From contig CAVANO010000021.1 of NCBI GenBank assembly GCA_963590165.1, forward strand, positions 98,979 to 162,978: a stretch of DNA of 64,000 bases, in the 5' to 3' direction. Positions 24,838-33,359 of this stretch are shown here, one piece after another. The notes beneath the pieces were generated by a model, which worked only from the letters and a program-made list of their open reading frames with translations, did no database searches and was not told the origin of the DNA. The position numbers and the translations under genes were made by a program. This stretch comes from UBA11524 sp963590165 (GTDB lineage: Bacteria; Bacillota; Clostridia; Christensenellales; Aristaeellaceae). Within the stretch, counting starts at the first letter, position 1, and each line of letters starts with the position of its first letter.

Positions 24838-25404
24838 ATGATTGAGGATTCGCAGCTGACAGAAAAATTTCTCGACAGCCAAGTCGTTTATCCCGGAAAG
24901 ATCATCCGTCTGGAGCACTGGCATGTGCGCCTGCCCAACGGCGATATCGCTCTGCGCGAAGTTGCATGCCATCCAGGTGCATCGGCAGTTGTCGCGCTCG
25001 ATGAGCAGAACCGCGTCATTCTCGTCCGCCAGCACCGCATCGCCGTCGGTCGACTGACACTGGAAATCCCTGCTGGCAAGCTCGACAGCGCCGAGGAAGA
25101 CCCGTTTGTTTGCGCCCAGCGCGAGCTCAGCGAAGAAACCGGTCTTTCTGCTGACCACTGGCAGAAGCTGACTGTGCTTGAAACAACGCCCGGCTTCTGC
25201 AATGAGCGCATCCACCTGTACCTTGCAACAGGATTGCATGCCGGTCAGACGCATCCGGATGATGACGAATTTGTCGCAACCATCCGCATGCCGCTTCAGG
25301 AAGCGATTGCCAAGATTATGGACGGCACGTTCCATGACAGCAAGACGCTGGTGGGTTTGCTGATGGTACAGCAGCTACTCACTGCTCAGAAGACAAATCT
25401 CTGA
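24838..25404 (+). CDS. NUDIX hydrolase, ADP-ribose pyrophosphatase-like
   Basis: Protein of 188 residues. The NUDIX box lies at about 80-103: 'GKLDSAEEDPFVCAQREL' then 'SEETGL', with one residue more than the standard spacing between the first Gly and Glu, an insertion often seen in clostridial members. The catalytic 'REXXEE' core is intact. 'LEIPAGKLD' before the box and 'TTPGFCNERIHLYLA' after it match the ADP-ribose pyrophosphatase (NudF/YqkG) group, which hydrolyses ADP-ribose to AMP and ribose 5-phosphate. Start ATG has GGAGGGATC upstream. A weak promoter (TTGCAC 24732-24737, 16 bp, TAATTC 24754-24759) may drive it. Confidence 0.9.
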   Translation: MIEDSQLTEKFLDSQVVYPGKIIRLEHWHVRLPNGDIALREVACHPGASAVVALDEQNRVILVRQHRIAVGRLTLEIPAGKLDSAEEDPFVCAQRELSEETGLSADHWQKLTVLETTPGFCNERIHLYLATGLHAGQTHPDDDEFVATIRMPLQEAIAKIMDGTFHDSKTLVGLLMVQQLLTAQKTNL

Positions 25405-25502
25405 CCGTTTTCACCCTATATAACGGATGAAAGTTCCCTTTTGTTCCCTTCCGCTTCGATTTTGTAACATTTTTTCACCGCTCATCAGGAGGTTTCCTGC
25501 CC

Positions 25503-26138
25503 ATGGTTGACAAGCTGCATTCCTGGCTGACCGGGCACGCCGGCAGTGCGGAAGATTGTCGGGAAATGACCGCCACGGAATACTTTTCCTCGCTGCCGCA
25601 GCTGACAACGCCCCGCCTGCTGCTGCGTCCGATGACGATGCGCGATGTTGCGGACATGTACGCCTATTCACGCGACCCGGAGGTAGCACGGCACGTGCTG
25701 TGGGATGCGCACACGTCCATGGCAGACACGCGCGGCTATCTGCGCTACATCATCGGGCAATACCGCGACGGCGAGCCTTCCAGCTGGGGAATTGTCCTGC
25801 GGGAAACGAACCGGCTTGTCGGCACCATCGGCTTCATGGCCTACAATCAGGCGGACAGCGTGATAGAGCTCGGTTATTCCCTTGCCCGTTCCTGCTGGAA
25901 TCAGGGGATCATGACCGAGGCGCTGACTGCTGTGCTGAATGAGTGCTTCACGGTATTACGCATCCACAGGGTCGAGGCAATGCATGAAACCGACAATCCA
26001 TCCAGCGGACGCGTCATGCAGAAATGCGGCATGACGCACGAGGGCTGCCTGCGCGGACGCGTATTCAACAAAGGACGCTACCGCGATGTAGAGCTGTGGA
26101 GCATTCTCCGCGAGGACTGGACAAGCCGACGCACATAA
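25503..26138 (+). CDS. GNAT N-acetyltransferase (RimJ/RimL type)
   Basis: Protein of 211 residues with the RimJ/RimL acetyltransferase layout: 'LTTPRLLLRPMTMRDVADMY' opening the GNAT fold near residue 37, the strand 'RLVGTIGFMAYNQADSVIELGY', and acetyl-CoA site region 'GIMTEALTAVLNECF'. The end 'GMTHEGCLRGRVFNKGRYRDVELWSIL' is typical. It likely acetylates an amino group on a protein N-terminus or small molecule; the substrate is unknown. A helical N-terminal extension of about 35 residues precedes the domain. The ATG has AGGAGG 8 bases upstream. Confidence 0.9.
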   Translation: MVDKLHSWLTGHAGSAEDCREMTATEYFSSLPQLTTPRLLLRPMTMRDVADMYAYSRDPEVARHVLWDAHTSMADTRGYLRYIIGQYRDGEPSSWGIVLRETNRLVGTIGFMAYNQADSVIELGYSLARSCWNQGIMTEALTAVLNECFTVLRIHRVEAMHETDNPSSGRVMQKCGMTHEGCLRGRVFNKGRYRDVELWSILREDWTSRRT

Positions 26139-26175
26139 AAAGCCGAATACGTCTCACTGGGCGTATCCGGCTTTC
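26138..26175 (-). terminator. Bidirectional terminator between GNAT and flavin reductase genes
   Basis: AAAGCCGAATACG pairs with CGTATCCGGCTTT with one mismatch. The minus-strand T tract (TTTTT) is better, but the site lies between two convergent genes and probably serves both. Confidence 0.75.
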
Positions 26176-26177
26176 CC

Positions 26178-26795
26178 TTACTTTGCGTTTTTGATGCTGT
26201 TCATGCGCCGTTCGAGCACTTCAGGCCGCGCGACGGAATATCCGAAGAAGCCGAGCACATTCTCCGCCTTCTGATAAACGCCATGGCTATAGGCGACCAA
26301 CCCCGCACGCTCCAGATGCAGCGATCCGTCCTCTGCGAACAGCTTTTCACTGACCTGAACACCGACGATTTCGCCAAGAAACATCGTGTGGCTGCCGAGT
26401 TTAATCGACTGCCGAACCTTGCAGGCGAGATATGCCGGACATTCGGCAATGGCAGGCGCCGCATCCATATTCAACGCCTTCATTGGTGTCAGGCTGCACT
26501 TTTCCCACTTGTTCACGTCCCTGCCGGACGTTACGCCGCAATAATCCAGCGCCTTGCAGTGTGCCTCATCCACCAGATTGACCACAAATTCGCCGCTCTT
26601 GGTGATCATGCCGTAGCTGTGACGGTCAGGGCGAACGGAAATCGACACCATCGGCGGTTCGCTGTTTACCGTGCCGACCCATGCAAGCGTCACGATATTG
26701 GGCTTGTCGGGCTGATCAGGATCGCAGCAGGATACCATCACTGCCGGCACCGGTGCGAGCAAATTGCAGGGATCAAACGTGCGGAATTCTTGCAT
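26178..26795 (-). CDS. Flavin reductase-like FMN-binding protein
   Basis: Protein of 205 residues of the split-barrel flavin reductase-like family (PF01613). Visible features are 'NLLAPVPAVMVSC' near the N-terminus, 'NIVTLAWVGTVNSEPPMVSISV' (read in parts) forming the FMN pocket, 'FVVNLVDE' and the final 'GHxxG'-like region around 'LVAYSHGVYQKAENVLGFFG'. Such proteins bind FMN and reduce flavins or serve as flavoredoxin-like electron carriers in anaerobes. It is monocistronic, with a strong promoter of its own. Confidence 0.87.
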   Translation of the reverse strand: MQEFRTFDPCNLLAPVPAVMVSCCDPDQPDKPNIVTLAWVGTVNSEPPMVSISVRPDRHSYGMITKSGEFVVNLVDEAHCKALDYCGVTSGRDVNKWEKCSLTPMKALNMDAAPAIAECPAYLACKVRQSIKLGSHTMFLGEIVGVQVSEKLFAEDGSLHLERAGLVAYSHGVYQKAENVLGFFGYSVARPEVLERRMNSIKNAK

Positions 26796-26831
26796 AAGGC
26801 TGCCTCCATCAAATCGATTTTTTCATAGTTT

Positions 26832-26860
26832 AGTGTACGCCTCTGCATTTCAATTGTCAA
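26832..26860 (-). promoter_or_regulatory. Promoter of the flavin reductase gene
   Basis: Minus-strand TTGACA (26855-26860), 17-bp spacer, TACACT (26832-26837), about 37 bases before the start codon. Confidence 0.82.
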
Positions 26861-26880
26861 GACCGGAAGGAGCGTTTTCC

Positions 26881-27771
26881 ATGACCGTCCTCTTACAGGT
26901 GCTCACTCTTTTTCTGCTCATTTTCTGCGGCTTCTTTTCTGCCAAAAGGAAAATGATTGATGAGCATGGCATCAGTGCGTTGAACAATCTGGTGCTCAAT
27001 TTTGCCCTGCCGGCCACCATCCTCTACGGGCTGCAGAAGCCTGCCGATGCGCAGCTCGTACATGACCTGATTCTCGTCTTCGTCTGCACTTGTGCCTTGC
27101 TGATTCTGTGCAGTGTCATCGCATTCGGCTGCTTTTTCCGCGAACCGGCAGAGCGGCGAAGTGTGCTGACAAACCTGTCCACCTTCTCCAACTGCGCCTT
27201 CATGGGTTATCCCGTCATTACCGCCTGTCTTGGCGAGGATTTCCTCATTTACGCGGTCATGTTCAACGGCGCTTTCAGCCTGATGAGCTGGACGCTCGGC
27301 GCGTTCGTTTTCGGCGGCATGAAGGCGGTTCAGCCGCGCAGGCTTTTTGCCAATCCATCGCTGATTGCCGTGCTTCTCGGACTTGTGCTCTTCCTGACCG
27401 GCATCGAGCTGCCCAGCTTCATCAACAAGGCACTTTCGCTGATGGGTGATACAACAACGCCGCTGGCGATGTTCGTCATTGGTGCACGGCTGATTGACGT
27501 CCGCCTGTCGCACTTTACCGACAAATCGCTGCTGCTTGCCTGCTTCTTCCGCCTGGTGCTATTTCCAGCTGCCGTTCTGCTGCTGCGCTTGACGAGTCTC
27601 TCGCCGGTCGTCATCAATACGCTGTACATCTGCACGGCCATGCCCGGCGCTGCGCTGACTGCCATGCAGAGCGAGCTGTTCCGCTGTGACAGTTCTCTGG
27701 CATCCCGCGGCGTAGCCATTTCAACTGCCTTCTCCCTCGTAACCTTGCCGCTGATGCTGCTGCTTGTCTGA
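26881..27771 (+). CDS. AEC-family transporter (auxin efflux carrier type)
   Basis: Protein of 296 residues with about ten hydrophobic helices. Marks of the AEC family include the opening 'VLTLFLLIFCGFFSAKRKMID', the first-half motif 'NLVLNFALPATILYGL', 'STFSNCAFMGYPVITACLG' at the central crossover, and the second-half repeats 'DTTTPLAMFVIGARL' and 'MPGAALTAMQSELFRCD'. The ATG at 26881 has GAAGGAG 9 bases upstream; an in-frame extension to 26764 would overlap the divergent gene. AEC proteins in bacteria move small organic acids such as malate; the substrate is not visible. It is followed at 15 bp by a phosphoesterase gene. Confidence 0.9.
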   Translation: MTVLLQVLTLFLLIFCGFFSAKRKMIDEHGISALNNLVLNFALPATILYGLQKPADAQLVHDLILVFVCTCALLILCSVIAFGCFFREPAERRSVLTNLSTFSNCAFMGYPVITACLGEDFLIYAVMFNGAFSLMSWTLGAFVFGGMKAVQPRRLFANPSLIAVLLGLVLFLTGIELPSFINKALSLMGDTTTPLAMFVIGARLIDVRLSHFTDKSLLLACFFRLVLFPAAVLLLRLTSLSPVVINTLYICTAMPGAALTAMQSELFRCDSSLASRGVAISTAFSLVTLPLMLLLV

Positions 27772-27786
27772 CAGGAGGTTTCCACC

Positions 27787-28737
27787 TTGGCGCTTCGCGA
27801 TACAGTTAAAAGCTACTTTTTTCCCGGTGAAGACAGTAACTATGCACCTGCCCACGCCGGTGGCTATCAGTCAGAGGTGCCGCATCTGCTGAAAAAGTTC
27901 AAGTGGGTACTAATTATCCTGCTGGTTTGCTGCCTGATTTGGCCGTTCATCGAGCCGTACCTGCTGGAGACGGAAGAAGTTACGATTGCGTGCGATGACC
28001 TGCCTTCCGCCATCAGCCAGCTGAAAATCGTATATGTGTCCGACATCCATGACGGCTCTCAGCTCTTTTCACAGGCACGGCTGAACCTGCTGATTAACCG
28101 CATCAACGCCTGTCAGGCGGACATCGTGCTGCTGGGCGGTGACTATGCCTCTGACAAACTGACATCTGCCGCATTCTTCGAAGATTTGCCGCGCATTTCC
28201 AGTACATATGGCGTATATGCGGTCGCCGGCGAAAATGACCGTCAGCCCATGGAACGCACGGATGAATCCGCCTCGCGCCTACGCAACGCCATGTACCGAC
28301 TAGGCATCACACTGCTGGAAAATGAGGTTGTCAGCATCCGCGTCGGCACGGGCACCATCTACATTGCCGGTATCGATGATGTCAGCACCAAACTTGACGA
28401 TGTGGAAGCCGTTGCCAAGAAGGTCAGTGCCAGCGACTTTGTGATCTTCATGGCACACAATCCCAGCATCATCACGGAAGCACTGTCCGCCACTGACCAG
28501 AGCGGCAACTCCGGCTGGTTTGACCTCGGTCTGTTCGGGCATACGCACGGCGGACAGATTCCTTTCATTGAGAACATCTTTAACTTCGACGGCATCCCTG
28601 CACGATATGAAGGCGGCTGGCTGCAGGAAACGCGCGCATGGCTGCTGATTTCCAATGGTGTCGGCACGACCGGCTTTCCGGCACGATTGTTCTGCAAGCC
28701 GCAAATTCACCTGATTACTGTGACACCCGGCACGTAA
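27787..28737 (+). CDS. Membrane-anchored metallophosphoesterase
   Basis: Protein of 316 residues with a single membrane helix near residues 37-57 ('WVLIILLVCCLIWPFIEPYL') and a calcineurin-like phosphoesterase domain outside. Metal-binding motifs are 'VYVSDIHDG', 'VLLGGDYAS', 'AVAGENDRQ' (in place of the usual GNHD), 'FMAHNP' and 'LFGHTHGGQI'. The enzyme resembles YkuE/YaeI-type phosphodiesterases. The start is TTG with AGGAGG 8 bases upstream. The GEND variant of motif III keeps an Asn for metal binding and swaps His for Glu, which may alter activity. Confidence 0.88.
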   Translation: MALRDTVKSYFFPGEDSNYAPAHAGGYQSEVPHLLKKFKWVLIILLVCCLIWPFIEPYLLETEEVTIACDDLPSAISQLKIVYVSDIHDGSQLFSQARLNLLINRINACQADIVLLGGDYASDKLTSAAFFEDLPRISSTYGVYAVAGENDRQPMERTDESASRLRNAMYRLGITLLENEVVSIRVGTGTIYIAGIDDVSTKLDDVEAVAKKVSASDFVIFMAHNPSIITEALSATDQSGNSGWFDLGLFGHTHGGQIPFIENIFNFDGIPARYEGGWLQETRAWLLISNGVGTTGFPARLFCKPQIHLITVTPGT

Positions 28738-28741
28738 TCTC

Positions 28742-28770
28742 TTGCGTTTTTTCAGAATTCATGATACAAT
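28742..28770 (+). promoter_or_regulatory. Promoter of the small secreted protein gene
   Basis: TTGCGT (28742-28747), 17-bp spacer, TACAAT (28765-28770), just after the phosphoesterase stop codon. Confidence 0.72.
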
Positions 28771-28889
28771 CAGAATCAAGATGGTTCGCCGCGTTTCTTG
28801 CTGCGCCGCGTTCCGAAATCAGGCGTTTTCGCCGGAAATGAGGCTGGTTTTCCCATAAAAAGCTACTGGTATCCGTTCTTTCGCTCCTG

Positions 28890-29432
28890 ATGACCATGAC
28901 GTTCCTGTTCTCTGCCGCCATTGCGGACACGACCGATGACAGCGCCTCCTACCAGGCCATCTACGACATGATTCTCGAAGAGATGGACAGCGTTGAAATC
29001 ACGTATGACCGCTACGATGATTACTTCTCCATCTATTTCGGCTATGAGCTGGATGACGCGAATTACGGCGATGCGATGGTGTTCATGTCCGCTTATTCCG
29101 ATGCATTCACCATCACCGCCGGCTTTACGACTGCCATCAAGAGTGAGAATTTCAGCGAGGTGTTATCATTCATCAATCTGCTCAACGGGGACCTTTATGT
29201 CGGCAAACTCATGCTGGACAAGAGCGATGACGACTGGTACCTGACGTACGAGGTTTTCGTCTCCGTTGATCCTGACAACATCGATGACTGGGATCGCTCT
29301 GCGCTGCTGGGATACACCGACCTGTCGCTGGATATTATCTGCGAGCTGAGCGATTATATCGCCGAAATCGAGGCCGGCGAAACAGGCGCAAATGTCTACG
29401 CCATGTACCTTGCCGACTACACGAACGAATAA
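28890..29432 (+). CDS. Small secreted acidic protein, start codon apparently damaged
   Basis: The frame shown encodes 180 residues from the first ATG. The true signal peptide seems to begin further upstream: from 28857 the same frame reads KKLLVSVLSLLMTMTFLFSA, a normal signal peptide ending at an AIA site. The three bases that should be ATG read only AT (28855-28856), as if the G had been lost. No ATG, GTG or TTG precedes it in frame before a TGA at 28839. The gene has a promoter, purine-rich GAGG upstream and a strong terminator, so it was functional until recently or is started from a rare codon. The mature part is acidic (many Asp, Glu, Tyr) with no family I recognise. Confidence 0.6.
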   Translation: MTMTFLFSAAIADTTDDSASYQAIYDMILEEMDSVEITYDRYDDYFSIYFGYELDDANYGDAMVFMSAYSDAFTITAGFTTAIKSENFSEVLSFINLLNGDLYVGKLMLDKSDDDWYLTYEVFVSVDPDNIDDWDRSALLGYTDLSLDIICELSDYIAEIEAGETGANVYAMYLADYTNE

Positions 29433-29441
29433 ACATCCTCC

Positions 29442-29481
29442 AAAAAAGCTGTCTCCCGCATCACAGGGAGACAGCTTTTTT
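29442..29481 (+). terminator. Bidirectional terminator overlapping the 3' end of sdaAA
   Basis: A perfect stem GCTGTCTCCC / GGGAGACAGC flanked by six A and six T. It ends the small secreted gene on the plus strand. On the minus strand its first arm is formed by the last codons and stop of sdaAA. Confidence 0.93.
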
Positions 29482-30333
29482 ATGCAATTTTCGGCAAACG
29501 CTTTCGCACGATGCGCAACCGCCTTCGCCAGTTTCCCGCAATGATGTCGGGAGCGTATCGCCGACATCCTTCATCGCGATAATCATTTCGTCCGGATCAA
29601 TGGGGCAGCGGATGCCGCTGAGCACCATGTCCGCCGCAGTGAAGGCAACACCGGATGCACCCACGTTGCGATACACGCAGGGCACTTCCACCAGTCCGCC
29701 GACCGGGTCGCAGACGAGTCCGAGCAGGTTCATCAGTGCGAACGCTGCTGCATCCGCGGATTCCTGTGCCGTACCGCCTTCCAGATATACGAGTGCTGCC
29801 GCTGTCATTGCAGCAGCCGAGCCGCATTCTGCCTGACAGCCGCCTTCCGCGCCGGAAATGCTTGCCTGCGTTGCAATCGCTTGTCCGACCGCTCCGGCCA
29901 CAAACAGCGCGTTAACTGCCTCGTCCTCCGAAACGCCCTTTTCCTCCATCATCGCAAGCACCGCGCCCGGCAGGATGCCGCATGCGCCAGCCGTCGGCGC
30001 CGCAACGATTTTGCCCATGCAGCCGTTGCATTCCGCCGTTGCAAGCGCGTACGTTTCCGCCTTGCCGAGCAAACTGCCTGCGAGGCACTTACCGCTCTGC
30101 AGGCGCTTCAGCAGCAGTGATGCCTGACCGCCTGTCAGCCCTGTCACACTGCGCAAGTGCTCATCCAGTCCCTGCTTTACGGAATCCTGCATGACGTGCA
30201 GCATTGTGCGCATCCTGCCCGTAACATCCTCACGGCTCATGCCGGATTCCTCTGCCTGCTTTTCGATGGCAGCCTCCGCCAGCGAACCATGCTTTTCCGA
30301 AAATGCCACCCATTCCCGAAGCGTGTAGTCCAT
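29461..30333 (-). CDS. sdaAA: L-serine dehydratase, iron-sulfur-dependent, alpha subunit
   Basis: Protein of 290 residues, complete for the alpha chain of the two-chain [4Fe-4S] L-serine dehydratase, which converts serine to pyruvate and ammonia. Family marks: 'AAPTAGACGILPGAVLAM', 'AEGGCQAECGSAAAMTAAAL' and 'CDPVGGLVEVPCVYRN', containing the cluster-binding cysteines. The start overlaps the stop of the beta subunit by one base (TGATG), with GGAGGG upstream. It is the last gene of the long PhoH-GlmM transcript; its 3' end doubles as a terminator arm. Confidence 0.96.
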   Translation of the reverse strand: MDYTLREWVAFSEKHGSLAEAAIEKQAEESGMSREDVTGRMRTMLHVMQDSVKQGLDEHLRSVTGLTGGQASLLLKRLQSGKCLAGSLLGKAETYALATAECNGCMGKIVAAPTAGACGILPGAVLAMMEEKGVSEDEAVNALFVAGAVGQAIATQASISGAEGGCQAECGSAAAMTAAALVYLEGGTAQESADAAAFALMNLLGLVCDPVGGLVEVPCVYRNVGASGVAFTAADMVLSGIRCPIDPDEMIIAMKDVGDTLPTSLRETGEGGCASCESVCRKLHKKAVSL

Positions 30334-30998
30334 CAGTCATCCCTCCTCTTCAGGAATGTGCAGTTTTCCACCTGCGGCAGCACACGAATCGCCTCGATAT
30401 CCGTCTGCGATGGGATGCCGTCAAGTTCAAGCACCATGACCGCATCCGCACCAGCCTTGCGGCGGTAGACCTGCATGTCCGCAATGTTCAGCCGATGCCG
30501 TGCGAAAACACCTGTTACGGCAGCAATCACGCCTGGCGTATCCTGATGATGGATAATCACCGTATTCTCCTTGCCGGTGAAGTTGACGCTCAGCCCGTTG
30601 ATGCGATGAATCTCGATGTTGCCGCCGCCGACCGATGCGCCCTCGAGTGTCAGTTCCTTGCCGCTTTCGCCGATGATGTGCAGGCGGACTGTATTAGGAT
30701 GTGCGCCGCGCAGATGCACTTGCGAGAACGTCACTGCCATGCCGCTTCTTTCGGCGATTTCCAGCGAATCGCGCAGCCGTGCATCATCAACATGCATGCC
30801 GAGGAGTCCGCCGACGATAGCACGGTCAGTGCCGTGCCCGTGATACGTCTTGGCAAACGAGCCATGCAGCGCGACTTCTGCTTTCACAACGCGTTCGCCG
30901 AGCAGATAGTACGCCGTTAGCCCGATTCGCGCCGCGCCCGCCGTATGCGAGCTGCTCGGACCAATCATGACCGGTCCGATTAAATCAAACAAATCCAT
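30333..30998 (-). CDS. sdaAB: L-serine dehydratase, iron-sulfur-dependent, beta subunit
   Basis: Protein of 221 residues: N-terminal SDH-beta domain with 'LIGPVMIGPSSSHTAGAARIG' (read in parts) and 'GHGTDRAIVGGLLGM', then a C-terminal ACT domain starting 'NTVIIHHQDTPGVIAAVTGVF'. The ACT domain is expected to bind serine or another regulator. It is encoded 42 bp after glmM with GAGGAAGG as ribosome site and no terminator between, so it belongs to the same transcript. Confidence 0.96.
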   Translation of the reverse strand: MDLFDLIGPVMIGPSSSHTAGAARIGLTAYYLLGERVVKAEVALHGSFAKTYHGHGTDRAIVGGLLGMHVDDARLRDSLEIAERSGMAVTFSQVHLRGAHPNTVRLHIIGESGKELTLEGASVGGGNIEIHRINGLSVNFTGKENTVIIHHQDTPGVIAAVTGVFARHRLNIADMQVYRRKAGADAVMVLELDGIPSQTDIEAIRVLPQVENCTFLKRRDD

Positions 30999-31040
30999 GC
31001 AGCCAACGCCTTCCTCAAAGAAAGATGATTGCTCTGCTGA

Positions 31041-32426
31041 TTATGCTTCCCAGCCCTGATCGCGGATTGTCTGTGCAATCGCTTCGCACGTTTTCGCGCA
31101 CAGCGCCGCATCTTCCGCCTCGACCATCACGCGCACGAGCGGCTCCGTACCGCTTTCGCGCACCAGCACACGGCCGGTATCGCCAAGCTGCGCTTCAGCA
31201 TCCTTGACGGCCTGCTTCACCTTTTCGTCCGCCTGCGCCGCCTTCTTGTCCTTCACGCGGACGTTAATCAGCTTCTGCGGATAGACAAAGAACTCTTCCG
31301 TCAGCTGATGCAGCGTCTTTTCGGTTGCGCACATGACCTCCATCACCTTCAGGCTCGTCAGGATACCATCGCCGGTGGACGCATACTTGCTGAAGATGAT
31401 ATGACCGGACTGCTCGCCGCCGAGCCTGCAGCCATTCTTCGTCATGTACTCATAGACATACTTGTCGCCGACCGCCGTCTTTGCGGACTGGATGCCCAGC
31501 TTTTCCAGTGCCTTGAACAGACCCATATTGCTCATGACCGTCGCAACGACCGTGTTGCCGAGCAACTCGCCGTTCTGCTTCATGTGCTTGCCGCAGAGAT
31601 AGAGAATGTGGTCGCCCGTCACCTCCGCACCTGTTTCATCTACGCACAGGCAGCGGTCTGCGTCGCCGTCAAACGCGAAGCCGACATCGCAGTGATTTTC
31701 CACCACAAACTTCTGCAATCCGCCGATATGCGTCGAACCGGCATCGCGGTTGATGTTCAGACCGTTCGGCTCGGCGTTGATGACCATCGTTGTCGCACCC
31801 AGCGCATCAAAGACGGACTTGGCGATGTTCCAGCTGGCACCGTTGGCGCAGTCCAGCGCGATTTTGTAGCCCTTGAAGGAGTACAGACCAAGCGAAATCA
31901 GATAGCCGACATAGCGGTTGCGGCCGGACACGTAGTCCACCGAGCGCCCGATCTGATCCTGATAGGCGAATGGAATATCATCCCAGTGCTGTCCGAAGCA
32001 CGCCAGTTCACCATCCAGATACGCTTCGACCAGCGCAATCGTTTCCTCATCCATCTTTTCGCCCTGACCATTCATGAGCTTGATGCCGTTGTCATAATAC
32101 GGATTATGGCTGGCAGAAATCATGATACCGCAGTCAAAGCCATCCAGCCGCGCCACATACGCCACGGACGGCGTCGTCGTGACATGCAGCAGATACGCAT
32201 CCGCACCGGAAGCCGTCAGTCCGCCGACAAGCGAATACTCAAACATATAACTGGAGCGGCGAGTATCCTTTCCGATGACGATGCGCGGACGGCTGTCATC
32301 GCCGCTGCGCCGCTTGCATTCGCCGTAATACCAGCCCAAGAAGCGCCCGACGCGATACGCATGATCCGCCGTCAGTCCCTTATTGGCCTCCCCGCGGAAG
32401 CCGTCTGTTCCGAAATACTTACCCAT
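31041..32426 (-). CDS. glmM: Phosphoglucosamine mutase
   Basis: Protein of 461 residues that interconverts glucosamine-6-phosphate and glucosamine-1-phosphate for peptidoglycan precursor synthesis. The catalytic phosphoserine loop is 'MISASHNPYYDNGIK', the metal loop 'FDGDADRCL', the sugar-binding loop 'GGEQSGHII' and the phosphate-binding loop 'VRESGTEPLVRVMVE'. The N-terminus 'MGKYFGTDGFRG' is standard for GlmM rather than phosphomannomutases. It lies 19 bp after era. Confidence 0.97.
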   Translation of the reverse strand: MGKYFGTDGFRGEANKGLTADHAYRVGRFLGWYYGECKRRSGDDSRPRIVIGKDTRRSSYMFEYSLVGGLTASGADAYLLHVTTTPSVAYVARLDGFDCGIMISASHNPYYDNGIKLMNGQGEKMDEETIALVEAYLDGELACFGQHWDDIPFAYQDQIGRSVDYVSGRNRYVGYLISLGLYSFKGYKIALDCANGASWNIAKSVFDALGATTMVINAEPNGLNINRDAGSTHIGGLQKFVVENHCDVGFAFDGDADRCLCVDETGAEVTGDHILYLCGKHMKQNGELLGNTVVATVMSNMGLFKALEKLGIQSAKTAVGDKYVYEYMTKNGCRLGGEQSGHIIFSKYASTGDGILTSLKVMEVMCATEKTLHQLTEEFFVYPQKLINVRVKDKKAAQADEKVKQAVKDAEAQLGDTGRVLVRESGTEPLVRVMVEAEDAALCAKTCEAIAQTIRDQGWEA

Positions 32427-32445
32427 TGGTGATATTCCGCCTTTC

Positions 32446-33342
32446 TCACTTCACATCATAGCCGAGCGTACGCAGATCCGACGCGCGATTGCGCCAGTCC
32501 GGACGTACCTTCACCCACAGCTTCAGGTTCACATGCAATCCGAGCAGCTTTTCGATATCCGCGCGTGCTTCCGTGCCGATTGTCTGGAGCATCGCGCCGT
32601 GCTTGCCGATGATGATGCCCTTGTGCGCCTCGCGCTCGCAGTAAATCGTCGCGTTGATTTCCATGAAGTTGTCATTCTTCTTCTCCATGCCCATCATTTC
32701 CACGCCGATGCCGTGTGGCACTTCGTCACGCAAGTGGCAGAGTGCCTTCTCGCGGATGAGCTCAGCGCAAATCAGTCGTTCGGGCTGATCCGTCATCATG
32801 TCATCCGGGAAATACTTCGGCCCTTGCGGCAGCGCCGAGGACAATTGCTTCGTCAGGTCATCCAAACCATCTCCGGTTTTCGCGCTGATGGGGATAATAG
32901 CATCATAACCGCAGTCCGCGAACGATGCAATCAGCGAGAGCAGCTTTTCGGGCGGCAGCAGGTCAATCTTGTTCAGTGCGAGCACCTTCGGCACCTTCCG
33001 TCCGCCCATATCGCGGACGATGGCGCGATCCTGCTCGCCAACCTGCGTTGCATCCACCAACACCAGCATGCCGTCCATGCCGTCCATGGCATCCTTCACG
33101 GACTGCATCATGCTTTCGCCGAGCTTCGTCCGCGGCGTGTGAATGCCAGGCGTGTCAAGAAAGACAATCTGCCAGTCCGGACGCGTCATCACGCCCATGA
33201 TGCGGTTTCTTGTTGTCTGCGGGCGACTGGACACGATGGCGATTTTTTCACCGACCATCGCGTTCATCAGTGTCGATTTGCCGACATTCGGGCGGCCGAC
33301 AATCGTCACGAAGCCCGATCGGAATGTGTTTTCATCACTCAT
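32446..33342 (-). CDS. era: GTPase Era
   Basis: Protein of 298 residues that binds 16S rRNA near its 3' end and assists 30S assembly. G1 'GRPNVGKST', G2 region 'TTRNRIMG', G3 'DTPG', G4 'NKID' and G5 'SAK' are intact. The C-terminal KH domain is recognisable by 'GIIIGKHGAMLQTIGTEAR'. It sits 17 bp after the YbeY/cytidine deaminase fusion, the usual genomic company of era. Confidence 0.97.
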   Translation of the reverse strand: MSDENTFRSGFVTIVGRPNVGKSTLMNAMVGEKIAIVSSRPQTTRNRIMGVMTRPDWQIVFLDTPGIHTPRTKLGESMMQSVKDAMDGMDGMLVLVDATQVGEQDRAIVRDMGGRKVPKVLALNKIDLLPPEKLLSLIASFADCGYDAIIPISAKTGDGLDDLTKQLSSALPQGPKYFPDDMMTDQPERLICAELIREKALCHLRDEVPHGIGVEMMGMEKKNDNFMEINATIYCEREAHKGIIIGKHGAMLQTIGTEARADIEKLLGLHVNLKLWVKVRPDWRNRASDLRTLGYDVK

Positions 33343-33359
33343 GATTTCTGTATGCTCCT

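Noticed and set aside
28638..28841. Plus-strand frame spanning the end of the phosphoesterase gene and the next leader
   Set aside because: It overlaps the established phosphoesterase gene and a promoter, and its product has no recognisable features.
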